Source: Bog-1198 sp963727045 (GTDB lineage: Bacteria > Pseudomonadota > Gammaproteobacteria > Steroidobacterales > Steroidobacteraceae). Taken from it: 64,000 nucleotides of DNA. The stretch lies in assembly GCA_963727045.1 (NCBI GenBank), contig CAVSES010000001.1, positions 1,240,001 through 1,304,000 of the forward strand, given 5' to 3'. The position numbers and the translations under genes were made by a program. The notes below the pieces were generated by a model that did not search any database, was not told the DNA's origin, and saw only the letters and a program-made list of their open reading frames with translations. Below are positions 51,157-59,485 of this stretch, in pieces (within the stretch, counting starts at the first letter, position 1; each line of letters starts with the position of its first letter).

Positions 51157-52795
51157 GCCGACGAATCCCGGCTTGGATGATCTTCCGAGCGCCGTGCCCG
51201 CGCACTCCCGCTGGGGGCGCCTGCCCCTGATCTGGATGCTGCCCGTGGTCGTCGTTCTGGCCGGCATCTTTGTCGTCATCCACGAAAAGCTCGCGCAGGG
51301 AACCAGCATTGAAATCAGCTTCCACAACGCCGAGGATCTCGACGCCAACAAGACCAAAATCCGCTACAAGGACGTGGAGATCGGCGAGGTGACGGATATT
51401 CACGTGGCGAAGGATCGAAAGGAGGTCATCGTCACGGCGATGATCCACCGCGACGCGACCGAATATCTCGTGCAGGACACGCGCTTCTGGGTGGTGCGGC
51501 CGCGGATCTCCGCCGCGGGCGTCACCGGCCTCGGAACCTTGGTGTCCGGCGCCTACATCAGCGTGGATGCGGGGGTTTCCCCCGACCGGCGTAGAAAATT
51601 CGTCGGCCTGGAGGTGCCCCCGATCGTCACTGCGGATCTGCCGGGCCGGGAGTTCGTTCTGCACGCGGAGGATCTGGGTTCTCTGGCCATCGGGTCCCTG
51701 GTCTTCTATCGCCACATCGTCGCCGGCCAGGTCGTCGCATACGCACTCGACCCGGGCGGCACCGGTGTGACGCTCAAGATATTCGTCAATGCCCCCTTTG
51801 ACCGCTACGTCACCGAGGGGGCCCGATTTTGGCAGGCGAGCGGCATCGACATGTCGCTCAGTTCCGACGGGATCAAGCTGCGCACCGAATCCCTGACGTC
51901 CATCCTCCAGGGCGGTGTTGCGTTCAGAGCGCTGCCGGGAAGCGCCCAGACACCGGCTCCCATCGACACGCCGTTCACTCTGTATACGGACGAGGACCGG
52001 GCGATGCGGCCGAACGAGACGGAGAACATCAAGCTCGTCATGTACTTCAAGGGCTCGCTGCGGGGCCTGTCGGCGGGTGCCCCGGTCGAGCTGCACGGCA
52101 TCGGCGTCGGCGAGGTCGAGAGCTTGGATGTGGAATACGACCGGGACTCGGCATCGCTGCGCTTTCCCGTGGTCGTGGATCTCTACCCGCAGCGCATCCG
52201 GGGCCACAATGCGCACGCAGCTCCGCCGTCCGGTGCAACGGGTGACATCGAAGCCGGCAGCCGCAACCTGATCGACAGCCTGGTCGCGCACGGACTCCGG
52301 GCGGAGCTGAAATCCGGCAACTTGCTCACCGGGCAGAAATACGTGAACCTCGACATGCATGCGGACGCCCCCGCCGAGAAGGTTTGGTGGAAGGAGCAGC
52401 CCGCCGTATTCCCCACCATTTCGAATGGCCTCGATGAAATCCAGGATTCCGTGGCCGGCATTGCGCGCAAGCTCAACAAAGTGCCGTTCGATCAGGTTTC
52501 CTACCGCCTGATCTCCACGATGACGAGCCTCGAGCAGACCTTGAAGAGCACGGATCAATTGATGCGGCATGTCGATACGAGCCTTGCGCCGCAGATCGAG
52601 GCCACCCTGACCGAGGCGCGGGCCGCGATGAAGAACGCGAAGGATCTGCTGGCGCAAGACGCGCCCCTGCAGAGCGACCTCGGCGCGACGCTGCTGCAAT
52701 TGTCGCGCGCGGCGAAGTCGGTCACGGCGCTGGTCGAGTATCTGGAACGCCATCCGGAGGCTCTGCTGCGCGGGAAACCGGGGGACTCGAAGTGA
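51149..52795 (+). CDS. pqiB: PqiB intermembrane transport protein, three MCE domains
   Basis: The 548-residue protein has one N-terminal membrane anchor (about 28-48, LIWMLPVVVVLAGIFVVIH) and three MlaD/MCE domains (about 55-150, 170-265, 300-410) with IEISFHNAEDLDANKTKIRYKDVEIG, FVLHAEDLGSLAIGS and KLVMYFKGSLRGLSAGAPVELHGIGVGEV. A C-terminal helical needle (about 430-530) follows. PqiB forms hexameric tunnels across the periplasm. It overlaps pqiA and pqiC. Confidence 0.92.
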   Translation: MGEPTNPGLDDLPSAVPAHSRWGRLPLIWMLPVVVVLAGIFVVIHEKLAQGTSIEISFHNAEDLDANKTKIRYKDVEIGEVTDIHVAKDRKEVIVTAMIHRDATEYLVQDTRFWVVRPRISAAGVTGLGTLVSGAYISVDAGVSPDRRRKFVGLEVPPIVTADLPGREFVLHAEDLGSLAIGSLVFYRHIVAGQVVAYALDPGGTGVTLKIFVNAPFDRYVTEGARFWQASGIDMSLSSDGIKLRTESLTSILQGGVAFRALPGSAQTPAPIDTPFTLYTDEDRAMRPNETENIKLVMYFKGSLRGLSAGAPVELHGIGVGEVESLDVEYDRDSASLRFPVVVDLYPQRIRGHNAHAAPPSGATGDIEAGSRNLIDSLVAHGLRAELKSGNLLTGQKYVNLDMHADAPAEKVWWKEQPAVFPTISNGLDEIQDSVAGIARKLNKVPFDQVSYRLISTMTSLEQTLKSTDQLMRHVDTSLAPQIEATLTEARAAMKNAKDLLAQDAPLQSDLGATLLQLSRAAKSVTALVEYLERHPEALLRGKPGDSK

Positions 52796-53364
52796 AAACA
52801 TGCCTGCTGCCGATTTGTCTTTTGTGTGTGCTGAGCGCGTGCGCTTCCAGGCAGCCCGATCACTTTTACATACTGACTGCACGCTCCCGGAGTGCCGACG
52901 AGCGCACGGCGATGTCCCCCACGCCGGTGTCCCTCAGAGTGTCGCTGCCCTCGCTGGTGGATCGGGCCGAAATGGTGATCAACACCGGCGCGGACGGAGT
53001 GATTGTCCTGGACCACGAACGGTGGGCCGCCCCACTGTCGGACCTCGTGACACAGGTTCTGGCGCGGGACATTGAGAGTAGCCGCGGCGATCTGCTGGTC
53101 AGCGGCGGCACTCGTTCGAGCGCCGCCGCTGTCAAAGTGATGGTGGACATCGTGCAGATGTCGGCGCGCAAGGGCGGGCAAGTCGGCATTTCGGCGCATT
53201 GGCGGATCCTCCACGGGGAGGGCCGCGAAACGGCCGGCGGAGAGGAGTTCAGCGCCCCACTGGCGCCGGACGGCTACGCGGGACTCGCACAGGCGTTGAG
53301 TCAGTGCCTGGCTCTGTTGGCAGACCGGTTGGCTGCGGAGCTGCCCCGCCCGGGCGGACCATGA
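52792..53364 (+). CDS. pqiC: PqiC lipoprotein
   Basis: The 190-residue product from GTG 52792 has a lipobox (VLSAC) and the PqiC/YmbA domain: DHFYILTA, VSLRVSLPSLVDRAEMVIN, WAAPLSDLVTQVLARDIE and SAHWRILHGEGRE. PqiC sits at the outer membrane and completes the Pqi lipid-transport path. It overlaps pqiB by 4 bases (GTGA), making a four-gene operon pqiA-pqiA-pqiB-pqiC. Confidence 0.88.
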   Translation: MKTCLLPICLLCVLSACASRQPDHFYILTARSRSADERTAMSPTPVSLRVSLPSLVDRAEMVINTGADGVIVLDHERWAAPLSDLVTQVLARDIESSRGDLLVSGGTRSSAAAVKVMVDIVQMSARKGGQVGISAHWRILHGEGRETAGGEEFSAPLAPDGYAGLAQALSQCLALLADRLAAELPRPGGP

Positions 53365-53436
53365 CGAGTGCGCGGTACGCCCCGAACCCGTGGGAGGCGT
53401 ACCGCGCGATTCAACCTTGAAGTGGCAGCCCCAAGC

Positions 53437-53748
53437 CTACGGCTGCACTGCGATGTCGTTGTGCACCGATTTAACACCCTCGGTGTCCTTCGCAATCATA
53501 CCGGCCATGTCGACGGCATCCTGCGTGGGAGCGCGCCCACTCAACCACACCACGCCGTTCGCGTCCGTGTCCACCTTGATCCTCGTCAACGTGCTCAGAT
53601 GCTTCGCCGCCAGTTTCGACTTGACCTTTGTCGTAATCACCGAATCCTTGACGTAGTGATGTTCAGATGCCCCTGACTCATCCGCGAGCACCATTGGCAC
53701 GCAAGCAACACTGGCAGCCAACATACTGGCTAATATGAGACGTTTCAT
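53437..53748 (-). CDS. Exported BON-domain protein (OsmY-like)
   Basis: The 103-residue product from ATG 53748 has a signal peptide (ASMLAASVACVPMVLA) and one BON domain (DSVITTKVKSKLAAKHLSTLTRIKVDTDANGVVWLSGRAPTQDAVDMAGMIA). The conserved Gly in WLSGRA is present. OsmY-type proteins stabilise the periplasm or envelope in stress. An in-frame extension to 53850 is rejected because it disrupts the signal peptide. Confidence 0.85.
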   Translation of the reverse strand: MKRLILASMLAASVACVPMVLADESGASEHHYVKDSVITTKVKSKLAAKHLSTLTRIKVDTDANGVVWLSGRAPTQDAVDMAGMIAKDTEGVKSVHNDIAVQP

Positions 53749-53894
53749 TTCTTCTACTCCTGCAATCAGTTTGTTATGGCCCCGTGGCTCTCGCTGTCTA
53801 TCGAGACGAAGGTTGCCGCAAGGCGCCCGGGGGGTATGTAGGCGCCCCAAGCAAGCGGATGACGGCGATATCCCACAGCGGGCCTGCGGCGCCG

Positions 53895-55736
53895 CTATCC
53901 CGGCCGGCCGGGCGCCGGCGGCTGTGCGGCGGAGCCCGGTCTTTCCCCCTGGGCTGCCGCGCCCGCAGCCTCGCGTTCCGGCATCGACAAAAGCCGCGCA
54001 GTGTTGACCAGCGCCATGTGAGTCAACGCCTGCGGAAAGTTTCCGAGCATGCGCCGGGCGCGCGGATCGTATTCTTCAGCGAACAGACCAACGTCGTTGC
54101 TCAATGCCAAAAGACGCTCGAACAGAGCCTCGCCCTCGCGCCGGCGTCCTGTCAGAACATAGCTGTCGGCGAGCCAAAACGAGCATGGCAGGAAGGCTCC
54201 TTCACCGGGGGGCAGCGCATCGACGTTGGTCGCCGTGGAGTAACGCATCACCAGGCCGCCGTGCATCAAATCCCGCTCGATCGCCGCCACGGTGCCGAGA
54301 ACCCGTGCATCGTCGGCGGGCAGGAATCCGACCTGGGGAATGAGCAGCAAGCTGGCGTCGAGGTGCGCCGACCCGTATGACTGCACGAATGATTTGAGAT
54401 TGGAATCGAATCCTTTTTCGCAGACCTGCGTGTGAATGGCGTCGCGCAGTTCCCGCCAGCGTTCGATCGGACCTTCCAAGCCGTCGCGCTCCGCATCCTT
54501 GATCGCGCGGTCGAACGCGACCCAGGCCATGACCTTTGAATGCGTGAAGTGTCTGCGCGGTCCGCGCACCTCCCATAATCCGTCATCGGGCAGTTCCCAA
54601 TGAGAGTCGAGAAATTTGAGCAACGCCACCTGGACCTTCCACGCCTCCGGTTCCGGGTGCAAGCCGGCCGTGCGCGCCAGATGCAGCGTGTCCATGACTT
54701 CGCCGTAAACGTCCAATTGGAATTGCCCCGCCGCCGCGTTGCCGATTCGCACCGGCACCGACAATTCGTAACCCGGCAACCAGGGAATCTCGCATTCGTC
54801 GAGACGCCGCACGCCGGTAACTCCATAGAGGATCTGCAGATCCTCGGGAGAACCCGCGATCGCGCGCAGCAACCATTCGCGCCAAGCGGCTGCTTCATGT
54901 TCATAGCCCGCAAGCAACAATGCGTTCAAGGTGAACGTCGCGTCGCGCAGCCAACAATAGCGGTAGTCCCAGTTGCGCACCCCGCCGGGACGCTCGGGCA
55001 GGGATGTGGTGGGTGCGGCGATCACGCCGCCCGTCGGCTCATAGGTGAGCGCCTTCAAGGTGATCAGGGATCGAAGCACCATGTCGCGCCATCCGCCCCG
55101 ATAGTCGCACCGTCCGGACCACTTCTCCCATCGGCGATCCGTATCGGCCAGCGCCGCTTCGGCGTCGATCGCGGCTTGATTGTCGAGATGCGAAGGACGG
55201 TAGTTGAGCACGAATGACTCGCGACTCCCCGCGCTCACGCCGAACTCCGCGACGCTGTGCATGTTTTCGCCAATGACGGCGATCGACGATGCGAGCTCCA
55301 GGGTGTCCGGACCGGCGGTGAGCAGAAGAATTCCTTCGGATCGATGAACCCAGGGCACGATTGACCCATAATCGAAGCGCACCGTGAGGTCCATGCGCAT
55401 GTCCACCCGGCCCGTCAACCCCTCGACGATGCGCACGATGTCCCACCGCTCATTGGACAGGGGCATGAAATCGATGATGCGCACGCTGCCGCTGTCGGTG
55501 TCGAATTCCGTTTCCAGTATCAGACCATGCCCCCGGTACCTGCGTTTGACGCTCCGTCTGCCGGCGGCCGGGGCCAGCAGCCAGCGTCCATGCTCCGGGC
55601 CGCCCAACAGGGCGGCGAAGCAGGCGGCGGAGTCAAATCGAGGCAGACAAAGCCAGTCAATGGAACCGTCGCTGCCCACCAGCGCGGCAGTGTGGCAGTC
55701 GCCGATCAGCGCATAATTCTCAATCGGCAGGGGCAT
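53895..55736 (-). CDS. Glycoside hydrolase family 15 (glucoamylase/trehalase-like)
   Basis: The 613-residue cytoplasmic protein has the N-terminal GH15 supersandwich (IENYALIGDCHTAALVGSDGSIDWLCLPRFDS) and an (alpha/alpha)6 barrel with WDYRYCWLRDATFTL, GLWEVRGPRRHFTHSKVMAWVAFDRA (first catalytic Glu) and a second Glu in LFAEEYDPRARRMLGNFPQALTH. No signal peptide. Such proteins cleave alpha-glucans or trehalose in stress and storage metabolism. The C-terminal 25 residues are Ala/Pro/Gly-rich and unstructured. Confidence 0.92.
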   Translation of the reverse strand: MPLPIENYALIGDCHTAALVGSDGSIDWLCLPRFDSAACFAALLGGPEHGRWLLAPAAGRRSVKRRYRGHGLILETEFDTDSGSVRIIDFMPLSNERWDIVRIVEGLTGRVDMRMDLTVRFDYGSIVPWVHRSEGILLLTAGPDTLELASSIAVIGENMHSVAEFGVSAGSRESFVLNYRPSHLDNQAAIDAEAALADTDRRWEKWSGRCDYRGGWRDMVLRSLITLKALTYEPTGGVIAAPTTSLPERPGGVRNWDYRYCWLRDATFTLNALLLAGYEHEAAAWREWLLRAIAGSPEDLQILYGVTGVRRLDECEIPWLPGYELSVPVRIGNAAAGQFQLDVYGEVMDTLHLARTAGLHPEPEAWKVQVALLKFLDSHWELPDDGLWEVRGPRRHFTHSKVMAWVAFDRAIKDAERDGLEGPIERWRELRDAIHTQVCEKGFDSNLKSFVQSYGSAHLDASLLLIPQVGFLPADDARVLGTVAAIERDLMHGGLVMRYSTATNVDALPPGEGAFLPCSFWLADSYVLTGRRREGEALFERLLALSNDVGLFAEEYDPRARRMLGNFPQALTHMALVNTARLLSMPEREAAGAAAQGERPGSAAQPPAPGRPG

Positions 55737-55821
55737 GCATGCTTTCTAGCGAAGAATGTCGCGCGTACTTGGTGGAACGGTATTGACCTGCGTTGACCTG
55801 TGGATGGATCCGCCGTTTGGA

Positions 55822-55844
55822 CCCTCGCCAAAACCGGGCGAGGG
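55822..55844. terminator. Stem-loop between csbD-like and glucoamylase genes
   Basis: CCCTCGCC pairs with GGCGAGGG across a 7-base loop (AAAACCG). This 8-bp perfect stem lies downstream of the CsbD-like gene and upstream of the glucoamylase gene, both on the minus strand. There is no T tract on the minus-strand side, so a factor-dependent terminator or an RNA-processing site is possible. Confidence 0.4.
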
Positions 55845-55908
55845 CCCTCCTGTTGTGTCGAGAGAGAAGCGTTGCTCGGAGTTCTTGCGTTGCTTCGAAT
55901 TCCTCGCC

Positions 55909-56112
55909 TTATTTCGAGTCCTTGTAGTCCTTGTCCGCATCCTTGAGGTTGCTCTTCGCATCTCCGAATTTGGCTTGAGCTGCACCCACGTTCTTGTTGA
56001 TGTTGCCCTTCACCTGCTGATTCGTGCTGCCGACCGCCTTGCCGGCAACCTCCTGAACCTTGCCTGCTGCCTCCCTGGCGCGGCCCTCGACTTGATCTTT
56101 GTTAATTCCCAT
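55909..56112 (-). CDS. CsbD-family stress protein
   Basis: The 67-residue product from ATG 56112 (after GGAGAGATCC) matches CsbD: MGINKDQVEGRAREAAGKVQE, KAVGSTNQQVKGNINKN and FGDAKSNLKDADKD. These small, hydrophilic, abundant proteins are induced by general stress in many bacteria; the function is unknown. An earlier start at 56148 is less likely. Confidence 0.88.
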   Translation of the reverse strand: MGINKDQVEGRAREAAGKVQEVAGKAVGSTNQQVKGNINKNVGAAQAKFGDAKSNLKDADKDYKDSK

Positions 56113-56245
56113 GGATCTCTCCTGATAACGACGGCGAACGGCCGACACGTCACACTGTCGCTAGTGTTGCGCGGCGCACTGTGTTGACCTGTAGGACGGA
56201 TCACTCATCGACTGTCGGAAATTCGACCGTTGATGCCCAAGCCGG

Positions 56246-56869
56246 CTACTGCGCGTGGTCGGCCTCGACTTTCGCGACCGCGCGCCGTGCGGAGACGATC
56301 TTGGCATGTGCCTCGAACTTCGGCAGGCGCCTGTACAGATCGGTCTTGTCCCCCGGATACCACGAGGCCAGCATGTGCAGATACGCATCGGCGATGGAAT
56401 AGCCACCCCCGAGCACATGGGGATTCAAGACCCGGCCTATGAGATCCAAATGCGCGCAATAATCGGCCGTGCCCTGCTCGCGGATGGCGGCGGCATCGGC
56501 CTCCCCGCGCGGCGAGTAGCGCGCCGAATAATACACTCGCAGCACCGACTCGTAGACGTTGGCCGAAAGAAACACCATCCATTGCAGGAATGCAGCGTGC
56601 CGGTTGGTGCCCGGCTGCGGCGCCAATGCCGATTTCGGGTGGGCCAGCGCCAGGTGGATCAGCATCGCGGCGGACTCGAACATCACGGTTCCGTCCGGCA
56701 GCATCAATGCCGGAACCCTACCGGTCGGATTGGTTTCGCGGAACTGCGCCACATCGGCCGCGCCGGTGCCCACCCAAATTCGTTCGTACGGAGCGCCGAT
56801 CTCCTCGAGCGCCATCTGCACCGCGAGCGAGCCGGAACCCGGGCGTCCATAGAGCTTGTACATTTGCAA
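56246..56869 (-). CDS. Glutathione S-transferase family protein
   Basis: The 207-residue soluble protein has a thioredoxin-like N-terminal domain (YKLYGRPGSGSLAVQMALEEIGAPYERIWV, NPTGRVPALMLPDGTVMFESAAM) with the cis-Pro in RVPAL and a glutathione-contacting ES pair in FESAA, then an all-helical C-terminal domain. The helix-rich end includes GGGYSIADAYLHMLASW, a conserved GST N-cap. Class beta-like; conjugating substrate unknown. Confidence 0.88.
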   Translation of the reverse strand: MQMYKLYGRPGSGSLAVQMALEEIGAPYERIWVGTGAADVAQFRETNPTGRVPALMLPDGTVMFESAAMLIHLALAHPKSALAPQPGTNRHAAFLQWMVFLSANVYESVLRVYYSARYSPRGEADAAAIREQGTADYCAHLDLIGRVLNPHVLGGGYSIADAYLHMLASWYPGDKTDLYRRLPKFEAHAKIVSARRAVAKVEADHAQ

Positions 56870-57058
56870 TCAACCCCGTATGCCTTGTCCGGGGTGCATC
56901 TTACCGTTCGAAGTCTCGATTGTCCGGAATTGCAGTATCCTGGGGGCCCGATTCTCCATGGAGGTGTACCGCATGTATCTCGACCCGAAGCAGCATGCGG
57001 CATTTACCGGCGCGCCGGTGAAGATTGCGGCGCGCCGCCGCTCCGTGAGGGGGCGATC

Positions 57059-58306
57059 ATGACGTCGAGACGATTCTTTCTTTGGGGAGCCGCGGGGGTG
57101 CCTCTCATCGCCGCGGCTGCGTGGAACCGGCTGGCCGCGGCGCCGGCGGAGGATCTCAAATCCCTGACGGCCGGGGCGAAGCCGATCTCGCCCGAGGAGC
57201 GGCGCGCCCGCATCGCGAAGGTTCAAATGCTCATGGGACAGCGCAAACTGGCCGCCCTTCTCCTCGAGCCAGGATCAACGCTCGACTATTTCACGGGCAT
57301 AAGATGGCGCCGTTCTGAACGAATCACGGCCGCCATCATACCCGCTCAAGGCGAAGTGCTCGTTGTGACTCCGGCGTTCGAGGAGCCGTCCGTGCGCGAA
57401 ACATTGCAGGTGGGCGGCGATGTGCGGCCGTGGAACGAGCACGAAAGCCCGTTCGAGCGCATCGTGCAAGGATTGCGCGACCGGGGCGCGGGCGCCGGTT
57501 CGATCGCCGTGGAGCCCACCGTTCGGTTCTTCATCGTCGATGGCATCCGCCGGGCGGCAAACAGCCTGCAGACGGTTCCGGGCGACGACCTCGTGCGCGC
57601 GTGCCGGCTGATCAAGTCGCCGGCCGAATTGGAACTCATGCAACTGGCCAATACCGTCACCATCGAGGCGCTTCGTTCGGTGCATGGCCGCCTGGCGCGC
57701 GGCATGACTGCCGCGGACATCGGTGCGCTGATGGATCGCAGCACCTCCGCCCTCGGCGGTTCGCCTGAATTTTCCCTCGTGCTCCTGAACGAGGCGTCGG
57801 CGTACCCGCACGGTTCGCTGCAGCCCCAAGCGGTGCGCGAAGGCTCGATTGTTCTGATGGATTGCGGCTGCACGGTGCACGGATATCAGTCCGACATCTC
57901 GCGCACCTTCGTATTCGGTCAGGCGACCGCGCGCCAGCGAAAGGTCTGGGACACCGTCAAGCGCGGGCAGGAAATCGCCCTCGAAACCGCGAAGATCGGC
58001 CGGCCGGTGGGCGCGATCGACGACGCCGTGCGCAGCTATTACGAACGCGAAGGCTGGGGCCCGGGCTACAAGTTGCCGGGACTTTCGCATCGCACCGGCC
58101 ATGGCATCGGGCTGGACGGTCATGAGCCTGCGTATCTCGTGCACGGTGATGTCACTGCGTTGCAGGCCGGCATGTGTTTCTCGGACGAACCGGGGATCTA
58201 CATACCGGGCGAATTCGGCGTTCGTTTGGAGGATTGCTGGGCCATGAGCGTCTCGGGCCCCAAACTCTTCACCCCTCTCGCGAAATCCCTGGATGACCCT
58301 ATTTGA
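57059..58306 (+). CDS. TAT-exported M24 metallopeptidase (Xaa-Pro type)
   Basis: The 415-residue product from ATG 57059 has a twin-arginine signal (TSRRFFLWGAAGVPLIAAA). An N-terminal creatinase-like domain precedes a pita-bread M24 domain. Metal ligands: two Asp in LMDCGCTVHGYQSDISRTF, His in GHGIGLDGHE, Glu in SDEPGIYI and Glu in VRLEDCW. It may cleave Xaa-Pro or be a related hydrolase. The frame is open far upstream, overlapping the minus-strand GST gene, which is rejected. hpnB overlaps its end by 14 bases. Confidence 0.9.
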   Translation: MTSRRFFLWGAAGVPLIAAAAWNRLAAAPAEDLKSLTAGAKPISPEERRARIAKVQMLMGQRKLAALLLEPGSTLDYFTGIRWRRSERITAAIIPAQGEVLVVTPAFEEPSVRETLQVGGDVRPWNEHESPFERIVQGLRDRGAGAGSIAVEPTVRFFIVDGIRRAANSLQTVPGDDLVRACRLIKSPAELELMQLANTVTIEALRSVHGRLARGMTAADIGALMDRSTSALGGSPEFSLVLLNEASAYPHGSLQPQAVREGSIVLMDCGCTVHGYQSDISRTFVFGQATARQRKVWDTVKRGQEIALETAKIGRPVGAIDDAVRSYYEREGWGPGYKLPGLSHRTGHGIGLDGHEPAYLVHGDVTALQAGMCFSDEPGIYIPGEFGVRLEDCWAMSVSGPKLFTPLAKSLDDPI

Positions 58307-59426
58307 GATTCTCCGACCGGCGGCCGGCGCCATGATCGCCCTTCCCGCATTGTTGATCTGGCTCTATTTGTTCTTTGCGCGTGGAAACTTTTGGCAGTCG
58401 GGGCCGCAACTACCCGCCGCGGCACCGCGCGAGTTTCCCGAGGTCGACATCGTGGTACCGGCCCGCGACGAAGCGCGCACCATCGCTCCCGTGATTGCCT
58501 CTCTGCTCGCGCAGGACTACACCGGCACGTTCCGGATCATCCTGGTCGACGACAATTCCACCGATGACACCGCGGTTCTGGCCGGTTCCGCGCCGAATCT
58601 ATCGGTGCTCACGCTGCGGACCAAACCCGAGGGTTGGTCCGGCAAGCTGTGGGCCTTGAGCCGGGGCGTCGCGCAGGGCAGCTCACCCCTGTTGTTCTTT
58701 ACCGATGCCGATATCGTTCATGACCCGCGTCATCTGTCCTCCCTCGTCGCCAAGCTGCAGCAATCCCGTGTCGAGATGGTGAGCGAGATGGTGCGCCTCA
58801 ACTGCCGGAGCCTGGCCGAACGAATGCTGGTTCCTGCATTCGTCTATTTCTTTCAGATGCTATACCCCTTCAACCGGGTGAACGACCCCCGGTCGCCCGT
58901 CGCTGCCGCGGCAGGGGGCACCGTGCTCATCCGGCGGGAGACCCTGCAGCGCAGCGGCGGCATCGATGCGATCAAGAATGCTTTGATCGACGATGTCGCC
59001 CTGGCGTCGTTGGTCAAGAAGCACGGTTCGATTTTCCTGGGGCACTCGGGCCTCGCCGTTTCCATTCGTCCTTATGCGCGATTTGCCGACATCTGGCACA
59101 TGATTTCGCGCACGGCATTCACGCAACTGCGCCACTCGGCGGTCCTCTTGACGCTGACGTTGCTCGGTTTGTGCGCGGTTTGGTGGATGCCGGCGGCGGC
59201 GATGGTGTTTGGCCACGGATGGCAGTTCGTCGCGGGTCTGCTTGCCTGTGCTCTCTCGGCGGTCAGCTATTTGCCCACTTTGGCGCGATATGGACAGAGC
59301 CGCTTGTGGGCCCTGACGCTGCCGTTGATCGCGCTCGTCTACATGGCCGCCACGTTCGATTCGGCGTTGAATTATTGGCGCGGTCGGGGAGCGCAATGGA
59401 AGAGCCGCGCCTACCGCAACGGTTGA
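58293..59426 (+). CDS. hpnB: Hopene-associated glycosyltransferase HpnB
   Basis: The 377-residue membrane protein has an N-terminal helix (about 10-30), a GT2 domain (VDIVVPARDEARTIAPVI, ILVDDNSTDDT, FTDADIVHDP, and GGTVLIRRETL...GGIDAIKNALIDDVALA) and three C-terminal helices. The ALIDDVALA and NRVNDPRSPVAAAAGGTVLI segments fit the HpnB group. HpnB is named from hopanoid clusters, but no hopanoid genes lie in this window, so substrate is not shown. It overlaps the M24 gene. Confidence 0.85.
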   Translation: MTLFEILRPAAGAMIALPALLIWLYLFFARGNFWQSGPQLPAAAPREFPEVDIVVPARDEARTIAPVIASLLAQDYTGTFRIILVDDNSTDDTAVLAGSAPNLSVLTLRTKPEGWSGKLWALSRGVAQGSSPLLFFTDADIVHDPRHLSSLVAKLQQSRVEMVSEMVRLNCRSLAERMLVPAFVYFFQMLYPFNRVNDPRSPVAAAAGGTVLIRRETLQRSGGIDAIKNALIDDVALASLVKKHGSIFLGHSGLAVSIRPYARFADIWHMISRTAFTQLRHSAVLLTLTLLGLCAVWWMPAAAMVFGHGWQFVAGLLACALSAVSYLPTLARYGQSRLWALTLPLIALVYMAATFDSALNYWRGRGAQWKSRAYRNG

Positions 59427-59485
59427 TTCGATTGCTTTGCCGCCTTTTGCGCGCCAGGCGAGTTCAACGCAGCGCGGCCCTGCGG

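Noticed and set aside
51047..52882. 611-codon minus-strand frame over pqiB
   Set aside because: Antisense shadow of a gene with three MCE domains and operon overlaps on the plus strand.
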